64,000 nucleotides of DNA, from assembly GCA_012934845.2 (NCBI GenBank), contig WNNJ02002785.1:372001-436000 (forward strand), written 5' to 3'. Shown here in pieces: positions 54,895 to 64,000 of this stretch. This stretch comes from Pomphorhynchus laevis (Eukaryota > Acanthocephala > Palaeacanthocephala > Echinorhynchida > Pomphorhynchidae). The position numbers and the translations under genes are program-made. The notes under the pieces are model-generated. The model was given only the letters and a program-made list of their open reading frames with translations, had not been told where the DNA came from and did not search any database. The stretch's first letter is position 1. Each line of letters starts with the position of its first letter.

Positions 54895-55620
54895 AAACAA
54901 AAGGTATGATGACACTACTCCTCTTATGCTCTCCATTATGCATGCAACATTGCCCCGCTGAACGGCTACACTGATTCGCTGGAACATGAAAGCACGGACT
55001 GGAGGCTCAGAAGTTGCGCGGATAAAATGTGTGCCAAGCTCAAGAAGGAACGCGAGAGAAAGTGCCCAATCGCTCCTGTGGATCAATTGCCACTGGCGTG
55101 AACATCCATTGACGGCTATCAACGTTAGCCTATTTGTGAACTTTCTTATTTTCGGTGTTCTTTGCTACACTAGCCGCTCTGTATACTGAAATGCAAAGGT
55201 CACTAGGTGCTGTGGTATCCACACAAGTGATATACCATAGAAGTAGTCTACCGGAACACCAGAGAGTCAGTGTTCCACCGTCAGGTCGTTTGCCATCAAC
55301 GTTGCAGACTCCTGTAGACTCCAACCGTAAAGGGAAGCCAGCGAAAGTTAATACTGTCTTTAAGAGATTGTTCGCGTTGGTATGGCGGGAATGGTGAGAC
55401 TTTGATCGACAACAGTTTAGCCCGTGAGTCCATACAGTATCGACTTCGTTACCGCAGATGCACCGATACGGAGCACACAACGGATCCAAGTCTCATTGCA
55501 ACGGCAATTTTGATGCTAGAGTCATCTAACGAATGCCTAGTGAGCTAACGTGAATGGCTTTTAGAAAATCACCGGTATGATCGCTACACACTGCTAGCAG
55601 ACTGGCGCGGACCTCGATAG
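54895..55620 (-). mobile_element. LINE C-terminal fragment with endonuclease-type motif
   Basis: The minus frame 55489-55130 encodes CICGNEVDTVWTHGLNCCRS, SRHTNANNLLKTVLTFAGFP, and DGKRPDGGTLTLW...LLWYITCVDTTAPS. This is the C.CG......HGL.C...........R....N.....AL..AG.P....P.GL...DGKRPDG.TL.PW..GR.L.WDVT..DT.APS block; RPD...D resembles a PD-(D/E)XK nuclease. Frame 55122-54892 holds FQRISVAVQRGNVACIMESI, the usual next block. The frames are disrupted between the blocks. Plus-strand frames here are shadows. Confidence 0.7.
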
Positions 55621-56385
55621 AAGTTGCTGAGTCAATAAGGGTAGCTTGCTTGATCAAAACTAAATGTTTTGTTGGTACAAAACATTCAAAGCAAAAACAC
55701 GTATTTTAATTAAAATGTAACTTTTAATGCTTTTAATTTATTCGTTGAAAGATTCTTTTGTTCGTTTCACTTTCCATCTTCTCGCATATTCAGCTAATGA
55801 AAATGGTAACTTTTCTAAAATGTGTTTTATTGCTCTCCAGTTTGTTGAATTCTGTGATAATATTTTGTGGAACAAATATTTTCACCAATTAAATAATTTT
55901 TAAAAATAAATCAAATAATACACTATCTAAATGCAATACTTTTCTTGATTCTTAAAACTTTAAGATAAATTGAATATTATGGTATTAAGATAAGGTAAGA
56001 TACAACTAGATTTTTAAGCATTATATGTCAAATTAATCGAATTCAAAAAATCTGATGTTTTAATGTTGTCATATAACAGCTGATTCGGTCAAATTGGGAT
56101 TGGCATAAAACGTGTTTAGTCTAAGAGATCCATGATCAAAAACTTGCTCGATAAATTGAACTATAAGATTTTAGTTTTATCTTACAGAACATTCAAATTA
56201 CAATTGAAAATTCTACAAATATTTTTAAAATTATAAAATTTACGAATTTGAAAATTGCTGTTCAGAATTTATTTTTTTATAATCATCAAGATGAATTTGC
56301 ATTATTTTTCATATGTTCCATTTTGCTAAAAATAAAACTCATTATCATTAAAAAAGGATTTATTTTTACGTGGTAGATGCGTGCC
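55621..56385. other. AT-rich spacer between LINE remnants
   Basis: Nothing recognised. Confidence 0.45.
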
Positions 56386-58540
56386 GGCGCAAGCTTACTT
56401 GACCACAACATAAAATTCTAAGTCATGTGTCGAGAAGATATGAACAGAGAAGTATTTGAATGTGATAGAGGAGGGAGCGCGGCGGACGTCGAGAGGGAAC
56501 TGATTCCAAGCTAGAGGCAGCGAGAGGAGGGATAGGATAGCGTAGTTGTTAGAGTAATTGGGAATGTGGAATAAGAGGGAATGATGGGAACGCAGTGATA
56601 GAGAGGTGGGGCGAGTGTCGTCTAAGAAAGGGATGTTGATGAATGATGGGGAGCCGACAGCGATGAGACGAAAAGTGAGCGGAGACGTAGGAGCACTCGA
56701 ATGGCAGAGTTGATGATGCGTTATAGAAGTAAGACGATGGATTGTGGATAATTGGCAAAAAGGCTGAGGCAGTAATCGATTTTAGGGAAGAGAAACGATG
56801 AAAGACGAGACATACAGGAATGGAAGTCGATAAGGGAGCGGATACGGCGGATGTAAGGAGAATTAAGTTAGACGATCGGACATTGTCACAAACGAAGGGT
56901 TTAAAAGAAAGGTGATTATCGATGTGGATCCCTAAGAGAGTGAGATTGTGGACTATGGGGATGATTGATGAGGCAAAAGATACAGGGGAGGAGATATGTA
57001 GGTTGACGGTGAAGGATCCACATTATTTTGACTTATCTAGGTTTAAAACGAGATGAAGATGGGATAGACGTATGTAGATAGAAGGATGACAGTTGGAGGC
57101 AGAAATTGCGATATTGTGTATGCGATGGGCTTGTGGATGATCATATATAAGGATGTCATAGGCGTATTGCACGACTTTAAAGGTGTGAGGTTTGATAAAC
57201 GGAGAGAGATTACCAATCAGAAGAGAGAAAAGCAGGGACCTAGGACTAAACCTTGTGGGATACCGCAGAAAATATAGATGGGAGGGGAGGATGTCGAATT
57301 AGGACAGACGCGAAAGGAAAGGTCAGATTCTTATGAGGCAAACCATGCATCGGAGGAGTAAGAAAAGCCGTTATCATAACGAAGGTTAGAAAGGAGGATG
57401 GAGTGATCGACGATGTTGAAGGCAGATGAGATGTCGAGGGAGATGAGAACACTACATAGAGCCTTGTCACGAAAAATGAGTAGGTCGTTGTTAATTTTCA
57501 TGCATGCGATTTCGTTGAAGTGATTAGAGCAGAAAGCGGATTGGAAAGGAAGGTACCGCTTAAGTGAAGAGAGATAAATATTGATTAGTATTAAGATGAG
57601 GTGTTCTAAGAGCTCAGGAAGAGTAGGGAGGAGTGAAATGGGGTGATAGCTAGAAGGAAAGAAGGGTTCGAGCGATTGTTTCTTTAGGAGGGGACGAACA
57701 ATTGCGGCTTTCCAGTGTAAAGGGAAGATACGACTGCGGATGGACGAGTTAAACAAGGTAGTGAGAAATCGGGATATCGAGGAGCATATGGATTTAAGTC
57801 TGGAAGCAGGCAGTGGATCGGCAGATGAGGTTTTGTTGGACAAGGACATGAAGACAAATGAGACTTCAGCAGGTGAGACAGTGAGAAGATGAGAGAGTTC
57901 CGGGAGTACGAGGCGGGGCGGGGAAGAATGGGATGGGATGGAGACGGGGGTGTGAGAGAGCAACGTGGATACTTTAGTCTGGAGAAATGACGAATAATCA
58001 TTGGCATTGATGTTGCACGGCGAAGAAGAGCGAGCAATGATTGAGTTAAAAGTATGCCAGAGAGTCTTAGAGTTGAATGAAGTGATGATTTTATGCTGCC
58101 AGAAGGAGTTGCATTTGGTACGTAGTAAGTTGAGATGAGACCGGCGAAAAGCAAGATAGGAATCACTGAGAGACGGAGTGAAAGAGTGGATATCACATCT
58201 GAGAGAGTGGTGATATACTTGAAAAGCATGACGAAGTCGACACTTTGTGATTATGGCGTTGGGTGTCAAACCATTGGGCACGGTGCAAGCGACGGTGAGG
58301 ATGAGGCTTAAAGGGAAAGATACGATCGAGAGTGGATGTGAGTTCAGAGTCGATAAGAAAGGCGAGATCGTGAAGAGATGAAAATGTTATTGGGGGAAAG
58401 GATAGAAACGATTTGAGTAAGGCAGAGCGGAAAAGGGGAGTCAAGATTTCTCTAAGGGCGACGTATGATGGTAGGTGTGTAAAGCGGGGTGTGGTTGGAA
58501 GTAAGATCAACCACACCGGTGTGTAATGATTGTAATGATT
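56386..58540 (-). mobile_element. CR1/L2-like LINE, 5'-truncated copy A
   Basis: The longest minus frame (58281-57331, 316 codons) contains SSADPLPASRLKSICSSISR, PLHWKAAIVRPLLKKQSLEP, YHPISLLPTLPELLEHLIL, YLPFQSAFCSNHFNEIACMK and LISLDISSAFNIVDHSILLS. These are the RT blocks of CR1/L2-type LINEs (KxAxVxPLLKK, YRPISxLPxLSKLLE, QSAFRxxHSTExA, LLDLSAAFDTVDHxxLL). Later RT and the C-terminal LHWLPI-like region follow in other frames down to about 56400. The part 5' of about 58500 is missing. It is clearly GC-richer than the host background. Confidence 0.75.
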
Positions 58541-60240
58541 GTAATGGTTGGAAGTGAGATCAACCACACAGGTGTGTAAAGCGGGGTGAGAAATAAGTAG
58601 GTTGTTGTAAACTTTCATGCAGACGATTTCTGTGGAATGATTAAGGAGAAAAGCAGATTGGAAATGAGGGTACAGATTAGATGAAGAGAGATAAACGTTG
58701 ATCTGTATTAAGATGAGGCGTTTTAAGAGCTTGGAAAGAGTAGGGAGGAGTGAAATGGGGTGATAGCTAGAAGGAAGTGAGGGGTCGAGCGATTGTTTCT
58801 TAAAGTAGGGGACGAACTATGACGGATTTCCAGTGTGATGGAAAGATACGACTGCGTATGGACGAGTTAAACAAAGTGGTGAGGAAAGGGGATATCGATG
58901 AGAATATGGATTTAAGAATGAGGTAGGCAGGGGATCGGCAGGTGAGGTTTTGTTGGCTAAGAACATGAGGACAGATGAGACTTCGTCAGGTGAGACAGGG
59001 AGAATATGAAAGAGTTCCGGAAGGATAAGGCGAGGCGAGTAACCGTAAGTTGGAATGTAGGCGGGGTTGTGAGAGAGCAGCGTGGATACATTGGTCTGAA
59101 GAAATAGCGAATAATCATGGGGATTGATTTTGCAAGACGAAGAGGAGCGAGAAAGGATTGAGTCAAAAGTATGCCAGAGAAACTTGGAGTTTAATGAAGT
59201 GTTGATTTTATGCATCCAGAAGGAGTTGCATTTCATACATAGTAGGTAAAGATGAGACCGGTGAAGAGCAAGAAAGAAATTACGGAGACAGAGTGAGCGA
59301 GGGGATTTCACATCTGAGAGAGCGGTGATAAACTCGAAAAGCACGACGAAGTCGACGCTTTGAGAGTATACATTGGATGTCAAACCATTAGGCACGGTGC
59401 AAGCGACGTTGATGGTGAGGCTTGAATGGCAAAAGAAGATCAAGAGTGGATGTGAGTTGAGAGTCGAGAAGAAAGACAAGATCGTGAGGTGAGGATGATG
59501 TTATTGTGTGAGAAGATAGAGAGGATTTAAGTAATGCTGAGCGGAGAAGGGTAGGTCAAGTTTTCTCCAAGGGCGACGTAGGATGGTAGGTGTGTGAAGT
59601 GGGGAGTGGTTGGAAGTGAGATCAAGGGTGACGATAAAGTAATCGGATAGACTAGGATCAGAGATGGACAGTGAGGTGTAGGCAGGAAAACGATTGGGGA
59701 CAGCAATGATGTCGAACGCCCCGCCAAGGATATGTGTGGGTCAGTGGAGATGAGTTTGTAGTTGTAGTTAGATATAATGTTGATGAACCGGATGTAATCG
59801 GTGGAAGATGGACAGTCGAGGCGAATGTTGAAGTCGCCAAGAACGAAAGAAGGTATGGATTACAAAGAACAGTGTGAAAGGAGGTCAGCGAGTTCGGTAA
59901 AAAAATAAGTAGGTAGGAGCTGAAGAACCAGGACGGTATACAATAGCGAGATCTAGAGTTATCGAGCTAGAAGAACGACAAGTGAGCAATTCAGAATAGC
60001 AAGGACTGAAAGGGTGAGTGATTTTACGAAGAGATACGGGGTGACGGGCGAATGCGACAATGCCGCCATGATTAGAGAATTTAGAAGGGGATGAGTTAAC
60101 GGGGCTGGTGGATTTGACTAGTGAGCAACCGGCAGAGATCATACGGCGAATTGAGAGATCGTCGGAATCAGAGTGCCAGGAATTAGTGATGCAGAAGATA
60201 TCGATGGATTGCTTTGTGTGTGGTGGTGATAGGGGCTAGC
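58541..60240 (-). mobile_element. CR1/L2-like LINE, 3'-truncated copy B
   Basis: The minus strand carries the 5' half of the same family as copy A. An endonuclease piece (60142-59885) has FSNHGGIVAFARHPVSLRK and SSITLDLAIVYRPGSSAPTY; then the DFN..LD-type end of the domain, then the linker frame 59479-58817 with HRSHLYLLCMKCNSFWMHKI, KFLWHTFDSILSRSSSSC and NKTSPADPLPTS. Homology to copy A stops near 58585, at the position equivalent to 57475. Together the two partial copies would span most of one element, but they overlap and come from separate insertions or a rearrangement. Confidence 0.7.
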
Positions 60241-60780
60241 GTAGCAGCCCCTATTGAGTCACGTAGCAGCTTATGATCCTGATGGTAATCTCGTCGGCAT
60301 TAATTGGGATGAACATCAGGCGATCAGTGATGCGGACGACATCGGATACGGTATCACGCAGTTTGTTGTTGATTCGTCGTTTGATAATCGACTTTTTATC
60401 TTAATTTTTTTCTCTCAGTATGATACACAATACTCGCTTTCCACCTAAGAAGCACACCGTATTATTTATAATGGAGGGGCTCAGATCCCCCTGGACCTGA
60501 GGCCATAGATGAATGGACAGAAGACTATCAAATCGAGCATCCGTGACTGTTTTTTTTATTCTGTTAATCTGACTATCTTTTTGCCTTGACGATTTTATTA
60601 TTTATTTATCTATCGGTTGTATTATTTTTATTAAACAAAGTTATTTATTTATAATGGCATGCCTCACTTTGACATGCCTTATGGTCATGTCAAATTTAAT
60701 TGACATGCCTTATTTTTCTCTTTTTTAATTTTTTGCTTTGACTAAGCCGATATACACATGGCCTTAATATAACCCGCATT
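60241..60780 (+). repeat. Short unidentified frame plus a LINE tail
   Basis: A plus frame near 60254-60448 reads AAYDPDGNLVGINWDEHQAI with no recognised family. About 60475-60520 matches the LINE tail at 19495-19540 (ATCCCCCTGGA.CTG.GGCC). Near 60655-60720 the string GACATGCCTTAT is repeated. Confidence 0.35.
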
Positions 60781-61229
60781 AGTATTCAATAATAATGATA
60801 GTTTTTAATAAATCAGATTAGCTAACTGAGTCTATGTATTTTATGTCAGGCAGCGCTTTTTAAAGAGCTGTCTGACGTCAAACAGCAATGGTTTGTGGAC
60901 AATGAAAATTTTGTTGGTTGCATTTGAAATTTTCGTACAGTTCAGCAAGTACTAAAAGTCAAAGTTGAAATATGGATACCACGTAAACGGAACAAAAACA
61001 CAAATACTCACACATACGCCACGTCATCCCTTAGAATTTTCGTCACAGTAGATCACGCTTTCAAACTATAATATAAAAATCTTAGGAGTTCCCATAGAAA
61101 CTTATGTATGCATTTCTTCGACTATAATGAATGAATCGATAAAGTGATCAGCGATCATCGACAATTAGACGAGCATTGCCGAATTGAATTCACAAGATGC
61201 ACATACAGGCTTGAAAAAATAAATTCAAT
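60781..61229. other. AT-rich spacer with an inverted family D tail
   Basis: Around 60815-60850 the minus strand reads CATAGACTCAGTTAGCTAAT, the end of family D. Nothing else was identified. Confidence 0.4.
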
Positions 61230-62235
61230 TTAAGTGGAAACATTACATGAGCACAGTACGATGCGATTCTACATATATAGAGTGCCTGCAAAGAACCTTA
61301 GTAGACGTATTAATACCCCTAATTACAAGACAAAATTAATCCTTAGCGACACATTCAAGAGCGCATTATCCGGCAATGAGCCACGAGATCTACATACGGA
61401 CACTGAAAAAAGTTGGCCTCACAACATTATAATGCATTCACCGAGCAACTTCAGCAGGCCATGGCGTAAAGTGAAGAAATTATGCCTGGTATTATTTCGC
61501 ATTTATCAAGAGAAGGATCATCAATATGGCTGATCTCATTCCCACATGTCCATAATCACTTTCAGCTAACTCTGAACCGGCTCAGAGACGGATTATGTAC
61601 AAGATATGGATGGACTCCATGTAAAATAGAAAGGGACGAAATGTATATGCGGAGAAACTCTCAACTTAAACCACGCATTGCAATTTAAGCGTGACAGGCT
61701 AACAACAATTCGTCATGACGATGTCCGTAACATAATCACAAAGTTTTAACATAAATATGTTTAGGTGTATAAGTAGAACTAATGTTGTCTATGGTCCAAA
61801 CGATATGACCTTTGAAGTTTCCACTACATCGCGAGACAATAATGCACGTTTAGACGTGGTACGCAGTGGTTCGGAAGGCAATCGATTTAAGCGAACGATT
61901 TTGACATAAACTCAATCGACTGTCAGTAAAAGCCTTAACGAGTCATTCGACTTAAATAAAAACTGTAAACGAGCAAAATACATAGAAAGAGTGGAAAAAA
62001 TCGAACGGGCTACGTTTGTCCCAATGGTATTTTCAACTTCTGGTGGTATCAGATCGTATTAACGAAATATATAGGCAATTCTAGTCTACACAATGTCTAC
62101 TACAGAGACGCCATCGTTCTTCTTAAAAGAAAAAAACATTGAGCTTGTCCGACCCACTTCTATCTGTTTACAAGCTCCGAGATCTACGCGTCGAAAACCT
62201 GTTCAGTGTGGTGCAATCATATTTTAATATAATCA
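61230..62235 (+). mobile_element. LINE C-terminal part, broken
   Basis: Plus frames include SSIWLISFPHVHNHFQLTLN with GLCTRYGWTPCKIERDE (the SSWLTALP......FRDAL.LRYGW block), a following HDDVRN-type segment, and near 61980-62060 YIERVEKIERATFVPMVFST followed by SGG. It is the same lineage as the fragments at 30.0, 36.5 and 54.9 kb. The frames are interrupted several times. Confidence 0.6.
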
Positions 62236-62319
62236 GTTTTAGAACATATTGTTGTTTGTTGTTTATAATAATAAATTTAAAAAAACTATCAGTACCGATG
62301 GCTTTCTGATTATTTAGGT

Positions 62320-62772
62320 ATGTTAGAGCATTTATTGTGGATTTTGTTATTTCGACCTTATTATTGTGGATTTTGTTGCACTATGTATTATGCTCACAAA
62401 CCAGCAACGTCGAATCAGTCATGTGAAGCAAATATCATTATAAATAAAGAGCGAGTATACAAAGCATCATCTGATGGTGGTAACAGCCTCTCTACCGAGG
62501 TCCCTATCGGAAATGATGACCTTGTAATATGCCCGAGAAGCATTAAGCGGCAACCATGTCAAATGTGGACAAACAGACGTCCACATCAGTATTATAGAAA
62601 CCGGATCAACATGCAGTCAAGCAGTAGCGGGACGGAACCAATTATAACTGGTTCTCGATCACACATGTCCGTATCGACCAAGCAAGGATGTGGATCCGAA
62701 CTTCAACAAAGTATAACTACAGAAAGCCTAAAAGGCAATATCGGTTGCAGCTCTTTTGAAACATGTGAATGA
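62320..62772 (+). CDS. LINE ORF1, N-terminal frame
   Basis: 150 codons rich in Ser, Thr, Gln and Asn with a few cysteines. It shows no domain I recognise. It overlaps the next frame by 17 bp (stop at 62770-62772, next Met at 62756). Either ORF1 is split by one frameshift or the two frames are separate proteins. An overlap this short at the same locus argues for a single damaged ORF1. Confidence 0.4.
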   Translation: MLEHLLWILLFRPYYCGFCCTMYYAHKPATSNQSCEANIIINKERVYKASSDGGNSLSTEVPIGNDDLVICPRSIKRQPCQMWTNRRPHQYYRNRINMQSSSSGTEPIITGSRSHMSVSTKQGCGSELQQSITTESLKGNIGCSSFETCE

Positions 62773-63337
62773 CACTGTGGAGGAGCTTGATCGCTGTAGC
62801 CCGTGGCGTCGTCTGTCCAACTCAATTTCGTCAGACTGTGCGCATATTGAATCTGAATCTAATAAACGTATCCGACATAAGGACTTTGACATATCTTGTT
62901 GTGTGTTGTTTGCAAATGTAAGTAAATCTGCAGGTAGCGTTTCTCAAACTCGTTTGAATAATGACGTTGATGCAGTCAGGACCATTATTTCCACCATGTT
63001 CGACTATTCGGATCGATATGTTGTGTCCAAGTTAACTGTCAGGAGTATGTTTCGACTTGGTAGGAAAACATCTGATAACCATCCTAGGCTTCTAAAGGTT
63101 GTCCTCGGATCAACTATTGAAGCTAAGTCCCTCTTAAATCGAGGATTCAGACTAAAAAATCAACCTGTTCGTATTTTAAAGGATCCTTCTCATACAGAGC
63201 GTATTTTATTACTTAATGATAAGCGGGAGCTTGCCCGCCGTAGTGGCGAATGTGAGGTGGATTCAAGTGTCAGAAATTTTCGTGTTTGCCAACGCAAGCC
63301 ATTTGTGCGTTGGCATCCAATCTGCATGGACCTTTGA
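62756..63337 (+). CDS. LINE ORF1-like nucleic-acid-binding protein
   Basis: 193 codons. The C-terminal half reads RSMFRLGRKTSDNHPRLLKV, VLGSTIEAKSLLNRGFRLKN, HTERILLLNDKRELARRSGE. The R.G....N.PR.LKV...S...A..LL......LK......V.I..D.T..ER......R.EL..R.. pattern is the RRM-like chaperone region encoded in ORF1 of several LINE clades. It would bind the element's RNA. It is followed closely by the endonuclease frame. Confidence 0.6.
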   Translation: MKHVNDTVEELDRCSPWRRLSNSISSDCAHIESESNKRIRHKDFDISCCVLFANVSKSAGSVSQTRLNNDVDAVRTIISTMFDYSDRYVVSKLTVRSMFRLGRKTSDNHPRLLKVVLGSTIEAKSLLNRGFRLKNQPVRILKDPSHTERILLLNDKRELARRSGECEVDSSVRNFRVCQRKPFVRWHPICMDL

Positions 63338-64000
63338 GTGCTGGTTCTATATCTGTGGGTTCCCTTGTGGATTTCAGTTTGGTGAAAACGGGTATTGTAG
63401 CTTCTGCAACTAAGCGTGATCTTCTCATTGGCTATTCTAACATTCGTAGCTTAACTTCTAATCTGGATGATCTTCGCATTATGTTGACTACAAAACATTT
63501 CGACGCCTATACCGTATCTGAGTCGTGGCTGCATAGTGGGATTGGTGATGTTACAATTAATATTCAGGGTTATACTGTAACTCGGTCAGATAGGTGTGAT
63601 GTTTCTTGCGGGGGTGGTGTTGCCATCTATTTAGCTCACGGAGCGGTTGTAATTGGTTCTGTCGAGTACTCCAATAGTGAAGGAACTTATGAGGGCTTGG
63701 TATTAGACATAATATTATCCAAACTTAGATTCTCGATGGGTGTCCTTTATAGAACTCCTAAATCATCTGGTTTTGACGATGTACTGCGTAATGTGTTTCT
63801 TAATTCATGTAAACATCATCGTCCTTTCATCCTAACTTGTGATTTTAACATTCCGAGTGTTGTGGTTAGTGATGTTGGTGGTTTTAGTATTAATCATTGC
63901 AATGCTTTTGAAACTCAAATATGGCAATTCTTGACTCACGATTTATTACTCGTTCAATTACTGACCTGTTCTACCAGAGTATGCGGCAATAGTTTATCTA
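63253..64000 (+). CDS. LINE ORF2 AP-endonuclease domain (partial at window edge)
   Basis: An open frame continues to the last base. It contains LIGYSNIRSLTSNLDDLRIM, DAYTVSESWLHSGIGD, CGGGVAIYLAHGAVV, MGVLYRTPKSSG and ILTCDFNIPSVVVSD. SNIRS, SESWL (catalytic Glu), GGGVAIY, YR.P and DFN are the successive motifs of APE-type LINE endonucleases. The frame overlaps the end of ORF1. The true start is unclear because no Met precedes the first endonuclease motif closely. Confidence 0.75.

Larger units (their letters stand above)
62236..64000 (+). mobile_element. LINE with ORF1 and AP endonuclease, running off the window
   Basis: A better-preserved LINE on the plus strand. Two overlapping frames (62320-62772 and 62756-63337) form its ORF1 region, and an endonuclease frame is open from about 63253 to the window edge. 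It is the only LINE here that shows ORF1 followed by endonuclease in order, which suggests a younger insertion. The reverse transcriptase should lie beyond 64000. Confidence 0.75.

Noticed and set aside
1-64000. CRISPR arrays, rRNA genes or bacterial operons
   Set aside because: No regular spacer arrays, no rRNA-like sequence, and coding is spliced and sparse.

Overview
The window is AT-rich (estimated by eye at roughly three quarters A+T) animal DNA with few genes and many repeats. Spliced genes with GT..AG introns, a type-2 (peritrophin-A) chitin-binding domain, an Ig/FN3 membrane protein, and Penelope-like, LINE and SINE repeats together indicate a metazoan. An arthropod or another chitin-using invertebrate such as a rotifer would fit, but the sequence alone does not settle the phylum.

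Host genes. (1) 21988-23670 (+) is an intronless gene for a secreted protein with a very long GMGGGS hexapeptide domain and a C-terminal chitin-binding domain; a decayed relative of its 18-bp repeat lies at 10745-11300. (2) 38326-49959 (+) is a 13-exon gene that I assembled by hand. The exons sum to 2208 nt, exactly 735 codons plus stop, and encode a signal peptide, five Ig-like domains, two FN3 domains, one membrane span and a four-residue tail. Its introns are either tiny (31-59 nt) or 1.1-2.0 kb, and most of the long ones carry recognisable repeats. A diverged partial duplicate lies at 53.3-54.1 kb. (3) 7422-7577 (-) is the last exon or remnant of an EF-hand protein.

Mobile DNA. Fragments of a LINE lineage whose C-terminal region has a zinc-finger-like cysteine cluster and an RPD...D endonuclease-type motif recur at 11.9, 17.2, 30.0, 30.9, 36.5, 38.8, 54.9 and 61.2 kb. 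Two truncated CR1/L2-like LINEs abut at 56.4-60.2 kb. An apparently younger LINE with ORF1 and an AP endonuclease runs off the right edge from about 62.3 kb. AT-rich Penelope-like fragments lie at 11.6, 12.7-14.3, 25.4, 27.4, 40.9-42.0 and 48.8-49.2 kb. There are also tRNA-derived SINEs, a MITE and several foldback elements.

Main discovery candidate. Five otherwise different repeat families (394-, 325- and 360-bp tandem repeats; a single element near 54.2 kb; and a dispersed family of about 350-600 bp that lies next to Penelope-like fragments) each carry a roughly 70-nt module with all three strands of a hammerhead-ribozyme core: GAAA, CUGANGA and a GUC or GUA cleavage triplet, with three matching stems. 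In every family the strands follow the same cyclic order, which is the reverse of the known hammerhead order. The stems of one module all cross each other, but a canonical hammerhead can form across two consecutive tandem units. This would make cleavage depend on multimers and spare circular monomers. A hammerhead-like motif in the ordinary order lies in both arms of a foldback inside intron 5 of the Ig gene.
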